Source: Oscillospiraceae bacterium | Lineage (GTDB): Bacteria > Bacillota > Clostridia > Oscillospirales > CAG-272 | NCBI GenBank assembly: GCA_015064185.1 | Contig: SVSS01000001.1 | Location: 288,630 to 352,629 of the forward strand | Length of the DNA: 64,000 nt | Direction: 5' to 3' | Shown here: positions 1 to 8,857 of the stretch, piece after piece | Layout: each line of letters begins with the position of its first letter | Numbering within the stretch: position 1 is the stretch's first letter | Notes under the pieces: generated by a model | Told to the model about the DNA's origin: nothing | Database searches by the model: none | Seen by the model: the letters and a program-made list of their open reading frames with translations, nothing else | Program-made: the position numbers and the translations under genes

Positions 1-1079
1 TTGATCAAACCTATATTTTGGTGCTGGAGGACGACCATTGGCGCCAAGGCGTGATTGGTATTGTTGCCTCACGCGTAACCGAGCGCTATGGCATGCCCGC
101 CATTCTTATCACCTTTGACGGCGCGGTAACCGCAGGGGGCAGTGGGCTTGATGCAGGCAAGGGCTCGGGACGCAGCGTAAAGGGCATCAACCTTGTACAG
201 GCACTTTCCGATAGCGCGGATCTCTTGCAAAAATTCGGCGGACATGAGCTGGCGGCAGGCCTAACAGTCGCTCGTTCGCGCGTTGCCGAGTTCCGTGCGC
301 GCATCAATGAATATGTCGCCTTGCACACCGAGCATACAGAACGCTCGGTTGAGGTAGACGTTGATATGGAGCTTGATTTTCCCGAGGCAACCATGTCCTT
401 GGCACAGGAAATAACTGCCTTAGAGCCCTTTGGCGTGGGCAACACACAGCCACGCTTTGTAGTGCGCGACGTGACGGTGGAACGCATTGTGGAGCTTGGT
501 GGCGGCAAGCATCTGAAGCTGACTGTTAGTGCAAACGGTCGCTCGCTTTACGCGCTTTTGTTTTCCACCTCTCGCTCGGAGATCGACTTTTGCGAGGGTG
601 ACCGTATTGACCTGCTTTGCACACTTGATATCAACGAGTATCGCGATCTGTCTTCTGTACAGCTTACCGTACAGGATACACGACTCTCGTGCGATTATCA
701 GGCTGAGCTTGAAGAGGGTCGCACGCGCTATGCCGAGCTGCGCCAAGGCGCGCCCTTTGCGCTTGAAGAAAACATCTTACCCGACCGCGAGCTTTGCGGA
801 CACGCATACATGGCGCTGCGCCGTGAATTTCGGCGCGGTAAGGCTACATATAGCGAGGGAGAGCTTTTATCCCTGTTTAACATCGCCGCACCGCGCAGGA
901 TCACCTACCCCTGCATGAAATATATTGTGGAGATCTTCCGTGAATTGCAGATCTGCGGTGTAGAGGAGCTGGGCGCGGGCAAATATACCTTTGATATCTA
1001 TTACAAATCCGAGAAGAGCAATATTGAAAAATCGTCTATTCTCAAACGGTTGCGCTCGCAGTGCCGCAACAGAGCCTGA
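1..1079 (+). CDS. recJ: RecJ single-stranded-DNA exonuclease, C-terminal part
   Basis: This is the C-terminal part of RecJ, the 5'-3' exonuclease that degrades single-stranded DNA in recombination and repair in the cytoplasm. The frame is open from base 3, so the N-terminal DHH motifs lie outside the window. Visible are the end of the core (EDDHWRQGVIGIVASR), the DHHA1 motif GGHELAAG at about 237-260, and a C-terminal region compatible with the OB-fold and C-terminal domain of Bacillota RecJ. The rel gene starts 15 bases downstream, so both are probably co-transcribed. A recJ-rel order is common in Clostridia (known). Confidence 0.93.
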   Translation, partial: DQTYILVLEDDHWRQGVIGIVASRVTERYGMPAILITFDGAVTAGGSGLDAGKGSGRSVKGINLVQALSDSADLLQKFGGHELAAGLTVARSRVAEFRARINEYVALHTEHTERSVEVDVDMELDFPEATMSLAQEITALEPFGVGNTQPRFVVRDVTVERIVELGGGKHLKLTVSANGRSLYALLFSTSRSEIDFCEGDRIDLLCTLDINEYRDLSSVQLTVQDTRLSCDYQAELEEGRTRYAELRQGAPFALEENILPDRELCGHAYMALRREFRRGKATYSEGELLSLFNIAAPRRITYPCMKYIVEIFRELQICGVEELGAGKYTFDIYYKSEKSNIEKSSILKRLRSQCRNRA

Positions 1080-1093
1080 AAGGAGACCCATAG

Positions 1094-3319
1094 ATGGCAA
1101 GTGCCGCTTATAACGATATTACCCGCCTATTCGAGATACTCGCTGCATCGGGTAATAACTACAATATCGCCAAGATCACTACTGCATACGAGTATGCAGC
1201 CATGCTGCACGAGGGGCAGTGGCGAAAGAGTGGAGATGCGTATATTTCCCATCCGATCGCTGTGGCTGAGATCGTCGCGGGTCTCGGGCTTGATTCTGAT
1301 TCGATCTGCGCTGCACTTCTGCACGATACGGTAGAGGACTGCGCAGAAAAGACAAATTTGAAGGAGATCGAAAAGAGATTTGGTAAGGACGTGGCAATGC
1401 TCGTTGACGGTCTTACCAAGATCGTTTTGCTTGAGGTGGAGGACAAGGAAGAGGCGCACATCGAAACCCTGCGCAAGATGCTGCTTGCCATGTCTAAGGA
1501 TGTGCGTGTTATCCTCATTAAGCTTTGTGATCGCTTGCACAATATGCGTACGCTTGGCGCGCGCTCTGATGCAAAGCAACGCACCACCGCGCTTGAAACC
1601 ATGCATATCTACGCGCCCTTGGCGCACCGACTCGGTATGCAGCGTATCAAGCAGGAGCTTGAAAATTTGAGCCTGATGTACCTTGACCCCTACGGCTACA
1701 CAGAGGTCAAGCAGGATATCGAAAAGAAATACGGCACGCATACCGATTTTGTGGAGCATATCAGGAAGCAGGTTGGTGACAAAATGCGGGAGAATAATAT
1801 CTCCTTTACCCTCGAGGGGCGCATCAAATCGGTTTACAGCATCTACAAAAAGATGTATACGCAAAATAAGAGCTTTGATGAGATCTACGACTTTTATGCG
1901 CTTCGCCTGATCGTGGATACCGAGCTCGCTTGCTATACGGCGCTCGGTATCATTCACGAAATGTATAAATCCATGCCGGGGCGCTTTAAGGATTATATTT
2001 CCACCCCTAAGCCCAATTTGTACCGCTCGCTGCATACCACCGTTATCGGGCGCTTTGGCGTGCCGTTTGAGGTGCAGATCCGCACCCGTGAGATGCATGA
2101 GATCGCTGAGTTTGGTATCGCTGCACACTGGAAGTATAAATCGGGCGCACAGAGCCGCGCGGATATCGATAAAAAGCTTGCTTGGGTATCACGCCTACTT
2201 GAAAGTGAGGAGGAAACGCGCGATCCCGATGAATTTATTGACGTATTTAAAACAGACGTTTTCCAGGATGAGACCTTTGTGTTTACGCCCAAGGGTGATG
2301 TGATCACGCTTTCAAAGGGTGCTACCGTCATTGATTTTGCCTATGCCATTCACTCTGCCGTGGGCAACAAAATGACGGGTGCTAAGATCAACGGTATGAT
2401 CGTGCCGATTGACCGCGTGCCGCAAAACGGTGAGATCGTAGAGATCATTACCTCAGGCTCCTCCAAGGGTCCCTCGCGTGACTGGCTCAATATCGTAAAA
2501 ACGGGGCAGGCGCGCAGCAAGATCCGCCAATGGTTCAAAAAGGAGAAGCGCGCGGATAATATCGTGGTGGGCAAGGCTGCCGTTGAAATGGAGCTTAAAA
2601 AGTTTGGCAGACCCACCAACGAAGCACAGCGACAGGAGATCATTGCTGCTACCGCACAGCGCGTGGGCTATGCCTCGGCTGACGATCTCTTTAACACGAT
2701 CGGCTACGGCGGCATTACCGTTTCTAAGATCTCCACACGCTTGCGTGAGGAATTTGATAAGGTCGTGCGCCCCGAGCCTCAGCAGGAGGAGAGGGCACCG
2801 CTAACAGTAGAAAACATTCGCGTTTCCGAGAAGCCGCGCCAGCTGCGGCATAACAGCGGCATCGTGGTTGACGGTGAGCGCGGCTGCCAGGTGAAGTTTG
2901 CCAAGTGCTGTAATCCCTTGCCGGGCGACAACGTGATTGGCTTTATTACAAAGGGCTTTGGCATTTCCATTCACAAGGTGGATTGCCCCAACGTGGAAAG
3001 CGGCATGAAAAAACCCGAGGATGCCGACCGTTGGGTGGAGGCACACTGGGAGCGCGGCAGTCAAGAGAACGCAAGCGACGTCTATGAGGCACTTGTGCAG
3101 ATCTATGCATATAGCAGCCTTACCATTCTTGCGGAGATCACCATGGCGCTGGCTGACATGAAGGTGCTGCTGCTGCAGATCAATACGCAGAAAAAGAACG
3201 ACGGACGCCTTGTTGTCAATTTGAAAATCAGCTGTAAGAACGTCGATCACTATCACTCCATCGTTTCTCGCCTCAAGAGCCTCAAGGATGTGATCGATAT
3301 CGGAAGGGGCTTTTCATGA
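1094..3319 (+). CDS. rel: Bifunctional (p)ppGpp synthetase/hydrolase
   Basis: Makes and degrades the stringent-response alarmone (p)ppGpp in response to stalled ribosomes. The 741-residue length is usual for long RSH proteins. Domain order: HD hydrolase at about 40-190 with ISHP near 52-55 and HD at 77-78; synthetase at about 240-360 with the RFKD motif near 297-300, the form known from bifunctional enzymes; TGS from about 393; a Cys-rich zinc-finger region near 597 (FAKCCNPLPGD); and a C-terminal ACT domain. Both catalytic halves look intact. The start has a GGAG site (AAGGAGACC). The stop overlaps the dtd start. Confidence 0.97.
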   Translation: MASAAYNDITRLFEILAASGNNYNIAKITTAYEYAAMLHEGQWRKSGDAYISHPIAVAEIVAGLGLDSDSICAALLHDTVEDCAEKTNLKEIEKRFGKDVAMLVDGLTKIVLLEVEDKEEAHIETLRKMLLAMSKDVRVILIKLCDRLHNMRTLGARSDAKQRTTALETMHIYAPLAHRLGMQRIKQELENLSLMYLDPYGYTEVKQDIEKKYGTHTDFVEHIRKQVGDKMRENNISFTLEGRIKSVYSIYKKMYTQNKSFDEIYDFYALRLIVDTELACYTALGIIHEMYKSMPGRFKDYISTPKPNLYRSLHTTVIGRFGVPFEVQIRTREMHEIAEFGIAAHWKYKSGAQSRADIDKKLAWVSRLLESEEETRDPDEFIDVFKTDVFQDETFVFTPKGDVITLSKGATVIDFAYAIHSAVGNKMTGAKINGMIVPIDRVPQNGEIVEIITSGSSKGPSRDWLNIVKTGQARSKIRQWFKKEKRADNIVVGKAAVEMELKKFGRPTNEAQRQEIIAATAQRVGYASADDLFNTIGYGGITVSKISTRLREEFDKVVRPEPQQEERAPLTVENIRVSEKPRQLRHNSGIVVDGERGCQVKFAKCCNPLPGDNVIGFITKGFGISIHKVDCPNVESGMKKPEDADRWVEAHWERGSQENASDVYEALVQIYAYSSLTILAEITMALADMKVLLLQINTQKKNDGRLVVNLKISCKNVDHYHSIVSRLKSLKDVIDIGRGFS

Positions 3320-3795
3320 TAGCCGTATTACAACGCGTTAACCGTGCCAAGTGCTGTGTCGAGGGGGAAATCGTCGGTGAGATCGGCAAAGGGCTGCTGG
3401 TATTATTGGGAGTTTGCAGTGACGATACCGTAGAGGATCGCGAGTTACTTGCCAAAAAGATTGCGGCTTGCCGTATCTTTACCGATGAAAATGATAAGAT
3501 GAACCTATCCGTGGCAGATATTGGGGGCGGCGCGTTGGTCGTGTCAAACTTCACGCTTTGCGCCGACTATGCCCACGGCAACCGCCCCTCGTTTTTCGGG
3601 GCTGCCGCGCCCGATGTGGCAAGTGAGGCATATCTGCTTTTTTGCGAGGCGCTTTCAAATCACCTTGCCGCCCCCGTGGAGAGGGGGCGCTTTGGTGCGG
3701 ATATGAAAATTGACATGGAATGTGACGGCCCCGTTACGATCGTGATGGATAGCCGTGTTTTAAAAAATAAGGGAAGGAGGAGCTGTGAGGCATGA
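3316..3795 (+). CDS. dtd: D-aminoacyl-tRNA deacylase
   Basis: Hydrolyses D-aminoacyl-tRNA (and mischarged glycyl-tRNA), a proofreading step of translation. The 159-residue protein has the family start MIAVLQRVNRA, a FTLCADY segment matching the conserved SQFTL-type motif, and the Gly-cisPro-type motif HGNRPSFF near residues 87-94. The start codon overlaps the rel stop as ATGA, and its own stop overlaps hemZ, so the three genes are translationally coupled. The rel-dtd pair is a common Bacillota arrangement. Confidence 0.95.
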   Translation: MIAVLQRVNRAKCCVEGEIVGEIGKGLLVLLGVCSDDTVEDRELLAKKIAACRIFTDENDKMNLSVADIGGGALVVSNFTLCADYAHGNRPSFFGAAAPDVASEAYLLFCEALSNHLAAPVERGRFGADMKIDMECDGPVTIVMDSRVLKNKGRRSCEA

Positions 3796-5279
3796 AATTG
3801 CATATTGAAGGAAATATCAACGCATATTACGTGCAAATGCTTTGCATGATCTTTTTCCCCGGAGAAAAATTCTCCTCGGAGGGCGAGGAGGATGCGCACG
3901 AGCTGTATTTGAGCGTTACGGAATCGCAGGAGAGCGTTTTTGCTGCTGCGCGCCTTTTGTGCGACGGTAAGAGTGCTGTTGCCGAAAAGACCTTGGAGCG
4001 CCGTGAGGATCTTAGCGCCGATCGCCTGAAAAAGATCGTAATCGGACATGTGATCCTTTCTGCCGCAGGCGAGCTGCTGCATTATCGCCCCTCGTGGGGA
4101 ATGCTTACGGGTGTGCGCCCCTCGAAGGTGGCGACCGAGCTGCTGCTGAACGGTCATAGCAAAACCCGTGTGAAAAAGATGCTGGCATCCGATTATTTGG
4201 TGATCCCTAAAAAGGCGGCGCTGGCTACCGATGTGGCGCTTTATGAGCAGCAGATCATAGGCAAGCCCGACATTCGCGATTGCAGCGTGTATATCTCGAT
4301 CCCGTTTTGCCCGTCGCGTTGCTCCTATTGCTCCTTTGTTTCCTATACCTCAAAGCGCTTGCTTTCGCTCATTCCCGATTATCTTGAAATGCTCAAGCTT
4401 GAGGTTGCCGAAAAATTCCGTATCATCAAGGAGCTGGGGCTTCGTGTGCGAACGGTATATATCGGCGGGGGTACACCCACCATTTTGACAGCGCCGCAGC
4501 TTCGCGAGCTGCTTGAAACAGTAGCGGCGGGCACTGACGTGTGTGCACTTTCCGAATTTACCCTTGAAAGCGGCAGACCCGACACCATCGATGCTGAAAA
4601 AATGAGAATCGCCAAGGAATTTGGCGTTACGCGCGTGTGTGTGAATCCGCAAACGCTGTGTGAGGAGGTGCTACAGGGCATTGGACGCTCGCACACCACC
4701 GAGGATTTTTACCGCGCTTATGATATTGCGAGAAGCTCCGGCATAAAGTGTATCAATACCGATCTGATCGTCGGTTTGCCGGGAGATAACTTTCGCACTT
4801 TTTCTGCTACGTTTGACGAAATTTTACGCCTTGACCCTGAAAATATCACCGTACATACCTTTTGCGTAAAGCGTGCGGCGGAAATTTTGCGTCAGGGAAA
4901 TCGCGTATATAATCTGCGCGGCGGAGATGCGGGAAAATGTGTAGATTACTCACAGATCCGCGCGGCAGAGGCAGACTTTAAGCCCTATTATATGTATCGC
5001 CAAAAGAACATGGTTGGAAACTATGAAAATGTCGGCTTTGCAAAAGAGGGCTTCGAGGGGTTATATAATATTTATATGATGGAAGAGGTGCATTCGATTT
5101 TCGCCGCAGGTGCGGGAGCAGTTACCAAGCTTATGGAATACGCGGCACCCGAAAGCGGCAAAAAAACGGTGATCACCCGTCTTTTCAATGCCAAATACCC
5201 TTATGAATATCTCGATGCCGGTGTTTCTCGCGACGTGCTCGATCAGATCGTATCATTTTATCGGGAACGCGGCTTTTAA
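3792..5279 (+). CDS. hemZ: Radical SAM coproporphyrinogen dehydrogenase-type protein HemZ
   Basis: A 495-residue oxygen-independent coproporphyrinogen oxidase-like radical SAM protein of the HemZ group found in Clostridia and Bacillus. The 4Fe-4S/SAM motif is CPSRCSYC (CX3CX2C) near residues 173-180, followed by the SAM-binding glycine segment YIGGGTPT. About 170 residues precede the radical SAM domain, as in HemZ. No other heme genes are nearby, so its true substrate in this organism is open; HemW-type heme chaperones share the fold. It overlaps dtd by four bases. Confidence 0.88.
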   Translation: MKLHIEGNINAYYVQMLCMIFFPGEKFSSEGEEDAHELYLSVTESQESVFAAARLLCDGKSAVAEKTLERREDLSADRLKKIVIGHVILSAAGELLHYRPSWGMLTGVRPSKVATELLLNGHSKTRVKKMLASDYLVIPKKAALATDVALYEQQIIGKPDIRDCSVYISIPFCPSRCSYCSFVSYTSKRLLSLIPDYLEMLKLEVAEKFRIIKELGLRVRTVYIGGGTPTILTAPQLRELLETVAAGTDVCALSEFTLESGRPDTIDAEKMRIAKEFGVTRVCVNPQTLCEEVLQGIGRSHTTEDFYRAYDIARSSGIKCINTDLIVGLPGDNFRTFSATFDEILRLDPENITVHTFCVKRAAEILRQGNRVYNLRGGDAGKCVDYSQIRAAEADFKPYYMYRQKNMVGNYENVGFAKEGFEGLYNIYMMEEVHSIFAAGAGAVTKLMEYAAPESGKKTVITRLFNAKYPYEYLDAGVSRDVLDQIVSFYRERGF

Positions 5280-5309
5280 ATAGCGCGCCCCGTGTTGGGG
5301 GTGATACGC

Positions 5310-6992
5310 TTGTCAGATCAAACCTCTCCCGTGCGGGAGAAAAAATTTATGCGTGGGGTCATGATACTGACCCCCGCAACGCTTTTGGCTAAACTGATTG
5401 GGCTCTTTTACAAAATACCGCTTTTGCTGATCGTAGGCGTGGAGGGAATGGCATACTTTTTGTCGGCTTATCATGTCTACTCCTTACTTTTTGTTCTTTC
5501 TGCGGCGGGTCTGCCGAGCGCCTTGTCATTGCTTGTATCGCGTCATGTGGCAAGCGGCAGAAAGGGGGCAGTAGGGCGCATCTTCGGTGTATCGCTTTCT
5601 GCATTTTTGCTGCTTGGCTTTCTTGGCACTGTTACGCTTTTCTTGTTTGCAAAACAGATCGCTGCGGGCTTGTCGATGCGCGAGGCAACATTTTCGATAA
5701 TGGCGATAGCACCCGCACTCATGCTATCGGCTTTTACAGGCGCTGTGCGCGGTCTTTTTCAAGGCCGGCATAACATGGTGCCAACTGCGGTGTCAGAGGT
5801 GATCGAGGCGGTAGGCAAGCTCTTGTTCGGCATCACACTTGCTTATTTCGCAAAATCACGTGGAGTGAGTGTTGAGGGTGTGGCTGCTGCGGCAGTTTTT
5901 GGTATTACCTTGGGCGTTTTGCTTTCAGCTCTGTATCTTGCCCTTTGCTTGCTTACTGCTCGAAAAACGCTTTTTTTGCCATCCCTTGGCGCAATGCCCT
6001 CACGGCGCGCGTTGCTTTGTGAGATCTTGCGTGTGGCGTTTCCTGTTACCATCAGCGCTTCTGTGATGAGCCTTGTCAGCTTGGTCGATACTGTACTGAT
6101 TTCAAGCAGACTGCAGGCGGGGGGCTTTGCGCCCGGTATTGCCAACGCCATGTATAGCAGTTATGGCAATCTTGCTGTTCCGCTTTATAATCTTGTGCCG
6201 GCACTGCTCGCGCCGATCACGCTCTCGCTTACCCCAACACTGACGGCGGCATTTGCCGCGGGGGATGAGGAGGGCGTGCGAGATGCGTTTTCTAAGGCGC
6301 TGCGATTAACATCTTTGATCGCTCTTCCTGCGGCGCTTGGGCTTTCTGCTTTTTCAAGGCCCATACTTTCCTTGCTGTATGCGGGACAGGATGCAGCCGT
6401 CGGGGTAGCGGCACCGCTGCTTTCGGTGCTTGCACCGGCAATTTTTCCGGCGGTTTTGATTGCTTTGACAAGTGCTGCATTGCAGGCGGCAAACAAGGCA
6501 TCGGTTCCCGTGTGGTCAAGCCTCACGGGCGCTGTGGTAAAGCTGTTGCTTCAGGCGCCGTTGCTTACTTGTTCCGGCGTCAACATTATGGGGGCACCGA
6601 TCAGCACTCTTGCCTGCAATGTGACGGTCTTAACGATCAATATGGCGGTGCTCTCAAGCACTGTAAGTCTTCGTACAGTGCCGATCAGTACGCTTTTGCG
6701 CCCCTTTTTTGCCGCCCTGCTTGCCGTGCTTGGAGGCGGAATTGGATATTTCTGTATGCTACACCGTTTGGGACAGCGGCCATGGCAAATGCCGCTTGTG
6801 CTCCTTTTTGTAGTGCTTTTTTATGGCTTGCTGGCACTGCGCTTTGGCGCGATTGACAGTGAGGATATAGAGGAATTGCCCTGCGGTGGTATCATCTGCC
6901 GCGTGCTTGAAAAATGCAATGTATTGCGTGAGGTAAAAAAACGTGACAAGAGAAGAAAAATTACAGCTGATCTTAGGAAAAAACGCATATAA
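5310..6992 (+). CDS. SpoVB/MurJ-like polysaccharide flippase (MOP superfamily)
   Basis: A polytopic membrane protein of about 560 residues in the polysaccharide-biosynthesis/SpoVB branch of the MOP flippases, expected to flip lipid-linked cell wall or spore cortex precursors. The N-terminal segment MRGVMILTPATLLAKLIGLFY is close to the family start, and about a dozen hydrophobic segments follow. I chose the TTG at 5310 because a GGGGGTGAT ribosome site ends four bases before it; GTG at 5292 and ATG at 5349 are alternatives. The gene is followed by mazG, then rqcP, yabP and yabQ, which matches yabM of B. subtilis. It overlaps mazG by 50 bases. Confidence 0.85.
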   Translation: MSDQTSPVREKKFMRGVMILTPATLLAKLIGLFYKIPLLLIVGVEGMAYFLSAYHVYSLLFVLSAAGLPSALSLLVSRHVASGRKGAVGRIFGVSLSAFLLLGFLGTVTLFLFAKQIAAGLSMREATFSIMAIAPALMLSAFTGAVRGLFQGRHNMVPTAVSEVIEAVGKLLFGITLAYFAKSRGVSVEGVAAAAVFGITLGVLLSALYLALCLLTARKTLFLPSLGAMPSRRALLCEILRVAFPVTISASVMSLVSLVDTVLISSRLQAGGFAPGIANAMYSSYGNLAVPLYNLVPALLAPITLSLTPTLTAAFAAGDEEGVRDAFSKALRLTSLIALPAALGLSAFSRPILSLLYAGQDAAVGVAAPLLSVLAPAIFPAVLIALTSAALQAANKASVPVWSSLTGAVVKLLLQAPLLTCSGVNIMGAPISTLACNVTVLTINMAVLSSTVSLRTVPISTLLRPFFAALLAVLGGGIGYFCMLHRLGQRPWQMPLVLLFVVLFYGLLALRFGAIDSEDIEELPCGGIICRVLEKCNVLREVKKRDKRRKITADLRKKRI

Positions 6993-7770
6993 TATCGATG
7001 ATCTGGTTAGCATAGTAGAGCTGCTGCGCTTACCCGGCGGCTGTCCGTGGGACATGGAGCAAACACACAAGTCGCTACGCAAGGATCTTATTGAGGAAAC
7101 CTATGAGGTCATCGAGGCGATTGACAATGACGATCCCGTGCTTCTTCGCGAGGAGCTTGGTGATGCGCTTTTGCAGATCGTGATGCACGCTCGCATCGAG
7201 GAGGAGGCAGGACGCGCTACCTTTGATGAGATCGCAGGGGATGTTTGCCGAAAGATGATCCACCGTCATCCGCACGTGTTTGGTCAAGGAAAGGCGGATA
7301 GCGTCGCCGAGGTGCTTTCCAATTGGGAGAAGATCAAAAGCGAGGAAAAAAGTCGTAATACGGTCACGGATAAGTTGAATGCCATCCCGCGCCAGCTTCC
7401 GGCACTCATGCGCGCCGCAAAGATCGGAAAAAAGGCAACCGTGTTGGATTTTCCAAGCGTAGAGTCGGTGTTATCTAAGGTGCGTGAGGAGCTGGGGGAG
7501 ATCGAGGCGGCACTTGCAGAGCAAAATGCCGATCAAGTATTAGAGGAGGTAGGAGATCTTCTCTTTACGGCGGCAAGCCTTGCGCGATTGGTGAATGTGG
7601 AGCCTGAGGAGGCACTCACGCGTGCTACCGATAAATTTGTGTCGCGATTTGCCGCTGTTGAGGAAAATGCGATAGCGTTGGGGCAGAATTTGGCTGATAT
7701 GAGCGATGAAGAAAAGAACAAATTGTGGGAAAATGTAAAAAAAATGAAAATTTGTGAGAATTTTCGCTAA
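6943..7770 (+). CDS. mazG: MazG nucleoside triphosphate pyrophosphohydrolase
   Basis: Hydrolyses (d)NTPs to monophosphates and pyrophosphate, cleaning non-canonical nucleotides. Two MazG domains are visible: the first with GGCPWD and [12 protein letters not shown] followed by EELGDALLQ, the second with [12 protein letters not shown] and EEVGDLLFT. The 275-residue length suits tandem-domain MazG. The GTG start at 6943 is supported by a GTGAGGT site eight bases upstream; it lies inside the flippase gene. In B. subtilis the equivalent YabN carries an extra N-terminal methylase domain, which is absent here. Confidence 0.93.
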   Translation: MTREEKLQLILGKNAYNIDDLVSIVELLRLPGGCPWDMEQTHKSLRKDLIEETYEVIEAIDNDDPVLLREELGDALLQIVMHARIEEEAGRATFDEIAGDVCRKMIHRHPHVFGQGKADSVAEVLSNWEKIKSEEKSRNTVTDKLNAIPRQLPALMRAAKIGKKATVLDFPSVESVLSKVREELGEIEAALAEQNADQVLEEVGDLLFTAASLARLVNVEPEEALTRATDKFVSRFAAVEENAIALGQNLADMSDEEKNKLWENVKKMKICENFR

Positions 7771-7787
7771 AATTTTTATTTTTCCTA

Positions 7788-7816
7788 TTGCTTTTTTGTT
7801 TATTTTATAGTAAAAT
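7788..7816 (+). promoter_or_regulatory. Sigma-A promoter of HU gene
   Basis: TTGCTT at 7788-7793 and TAAAAT at 7811-7816 are separated by 17 bases, in the AT-rich gap after mazG. The expected start of transcription is about 65 bases before the HU start codon. Confidence 0.7.
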
Positions 7817-7880
7817 GGTTTTAGTGATGAATAAAATTCATCGCCCGGCTCCCAACATAACAGAAAGGAAGTATAAACCT

Positions 7881-8153
7881 ATGAACAAAGCAGAACTGAT
7901 CGAAGCAATTGCAGCTAAGAGCGATCTTTCCAAGAAGGATGCTGAGGCAGCCCTCAACGCAACTGTTGATGCGATCAAAGAGGCACTCAAAGCAGGCGAC
8001 AAAATTCAGCTTGTAGGCTTTGGCACCTTTGCCGTTAAGGCTCGCGCTGCAAGAACCGCACGCAATCCTCGCACCGGCGAAACCCTCGAAGTTGCAGCTA
8101 CCAAGGTTCCCACCTTTGCTGCAGGCAAGGCTCTCAAAGAAGCTGTTCAGTAA
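7881..8153 (+). CDS. hup: HU family DNA-binding protein
   Basis: A 90-residue histone-like HU protein that binds and bends DNA as a dimer. It has the complete family pattern: [11 protein letters not shown] start, [18 protein letters not shown] beta-arm region and the [13 protein letters not shown] end. The ATG at 7881 has an AGAAAGGAAG ribosome site. A longer in-frame extension upstream runs through the promoter and is not likely translated. It has its own promoter and a strong terminator, so it is probably expressed independently of mazG at a high level. Codon choice is that of a highly expressed gene. Confidence 0.97.
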   Translation: MNKAELIEAIAAKSDLSKKDAEAALNATVDAIKEALKAGDKIQLVGFGTFAVKARAARTARNPRTGETLEVAATKVPTFAAGKALKEAVQ

Positions 8154-8169
8154 TCAATTGTGATAAAAT

Positions 8170-8202
8170 ACGCGGCGGGGGCTTCCTCGCCGCGTGTTTT
8201 TT
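8170..8202 (+). terminator. Rho-independent terminator after HU
   Basis: An ACGCGGCG / CGCCGCGT stem (8170-8177 with 8188-8195) extended by inner GG/CC pairs is followed by six T at 8197-8202. It ends only ten bases before the rqcP start, so rqcP is reached by read-through or another start. Confidence 0.85.
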
Positions 8203-8211
8203 GGAGAAGAA

Positions 8212-8454
8212 ATGAGACTTGATAAGTATTTAAAGGTATCTCGCATCATTAAGCGTCGCACCGTTGCAAACGATGCTTGCGATGCCGCGCGTGTTACCGT
8301 AAACGGCCGCCCCGCCAAGGCATCATACGAGGTAAAAGAAAATGATGTGATTGAGGTGGCGTTTGGCGCGCGCACCTTGAAAATTCGAGTGACAACGGTA
8401 AAGGAGATCGCGGGCAAAGCGGATGCAGCGAGCCTTTATGAGGTAATCGAATAG
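8212..8454 (+). CDS. rqcP: S4-domain RNA-binding protein RqcP
   Basis: An 80-residue S4-domain protein matching RqcP (YabO), which works with RqcH on stalled 50S subunits to add alanine tails to nascent chains. The S4 signature RLDKYLKVSRIIKRRTVA opens the protein, and VNGRPAKASYEVKENDVIEV follows. The ATG at 8212 has a TTGGAGAAG site. An in-frame extension to 8194 lies in the terminator and is unlikely. Its place between mazG/HU and yabP is as in Bacillus and Clostridia. Confidence 0.93.
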   Translation: MRLDKYLKVSRIIKRRTVANDACDAARVTVNGRPAKASYEVKENDVIEVAFGARTLKIRVTTVKEIAGKADAASLYEVIE

Positions 8455-8496
8455 ATGTAAGCCCGGCGTTACTTGCGGTTTGCTTGCAAAAGGCTT

Positions 8497-8525
8497 GAAT
8501 AATAGATCTGCTTAAAGCATATAGT
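8497..8525 (+). promoter_or_regulatory. Candidate sigma-E (mother-cell) promoter of yabP
   Basis: GAATAATA at 8497-8504 and CATATAGT at 8518-8525 are 13 bases apart. This resembles the sigma-E consensus (about KMATATTT, spacer 13-15, CATACANT), with one mismatch in the -10. It lies 30 bases before the yabP start codon. B. subtilis yabP is known to be sigma-E controlled. No sigma-A promoter is visible at this place. Confidence 0.55.
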
Positions 8526-8554
8526 TTACCGATATCGATCGGTGGAGGTTGGCA

Positions 8555-8857
8555 ATGGTGGATTTTAAGGATGCAGGTGTGGGAAAAAGCGCACAGCAGC
8601 ACAGCCTTTCGCTGCTCTCTCGCGAGCACGCGGAAATCTCGGGTGTAACAGAGGTAAATAGCTTTGATGAGGAGTGCGTGGTTCTTTCAACGGTTTGCGG
8701 TGAGCTTACGGTTGAGGGGGATGGGCTTCGTGTAGGAACGCTTGATATGACGCGTGGCATTTTGGTAATAGACGGTAAAATCTCCGGGTTTTACTATACT
8801 GAAACCAATCAAACCGGAAAAAAAGGCTTTTTTAGCGGTATCAGGCGGCAAAAATGA
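8555..8857 (+). CDS. yabP: Sporulation protein YabP
   Basis: A 100-residue protein of the YabP/YqfC family, needed for spore formation in B. subtilis. It has the beta-rich family pattern: HSLSLLSREHAEISGVTEV followed by FDEECVVLSTVCGELTVEG and a short hydrophobic strand region. I chose ATG 8555 because a GGAGG site lies six bases upstream; TTG 8549 is less well placed. The stop overlaps the yabQ start as ATGA. A sigma-E-like promoter stands upstream. Its presence is one of the better hints that the organism can sporulate. Confidence 0.9.
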   Translation: MVDFKDAGVGKSAQQHSLSLLSREHAEISGVTEVNSFDEECVVLSTVCGELTVEGDGLRVGTLDMTRGILVIDGKISGFYYTETNQTGKKGFFSGIRRQK

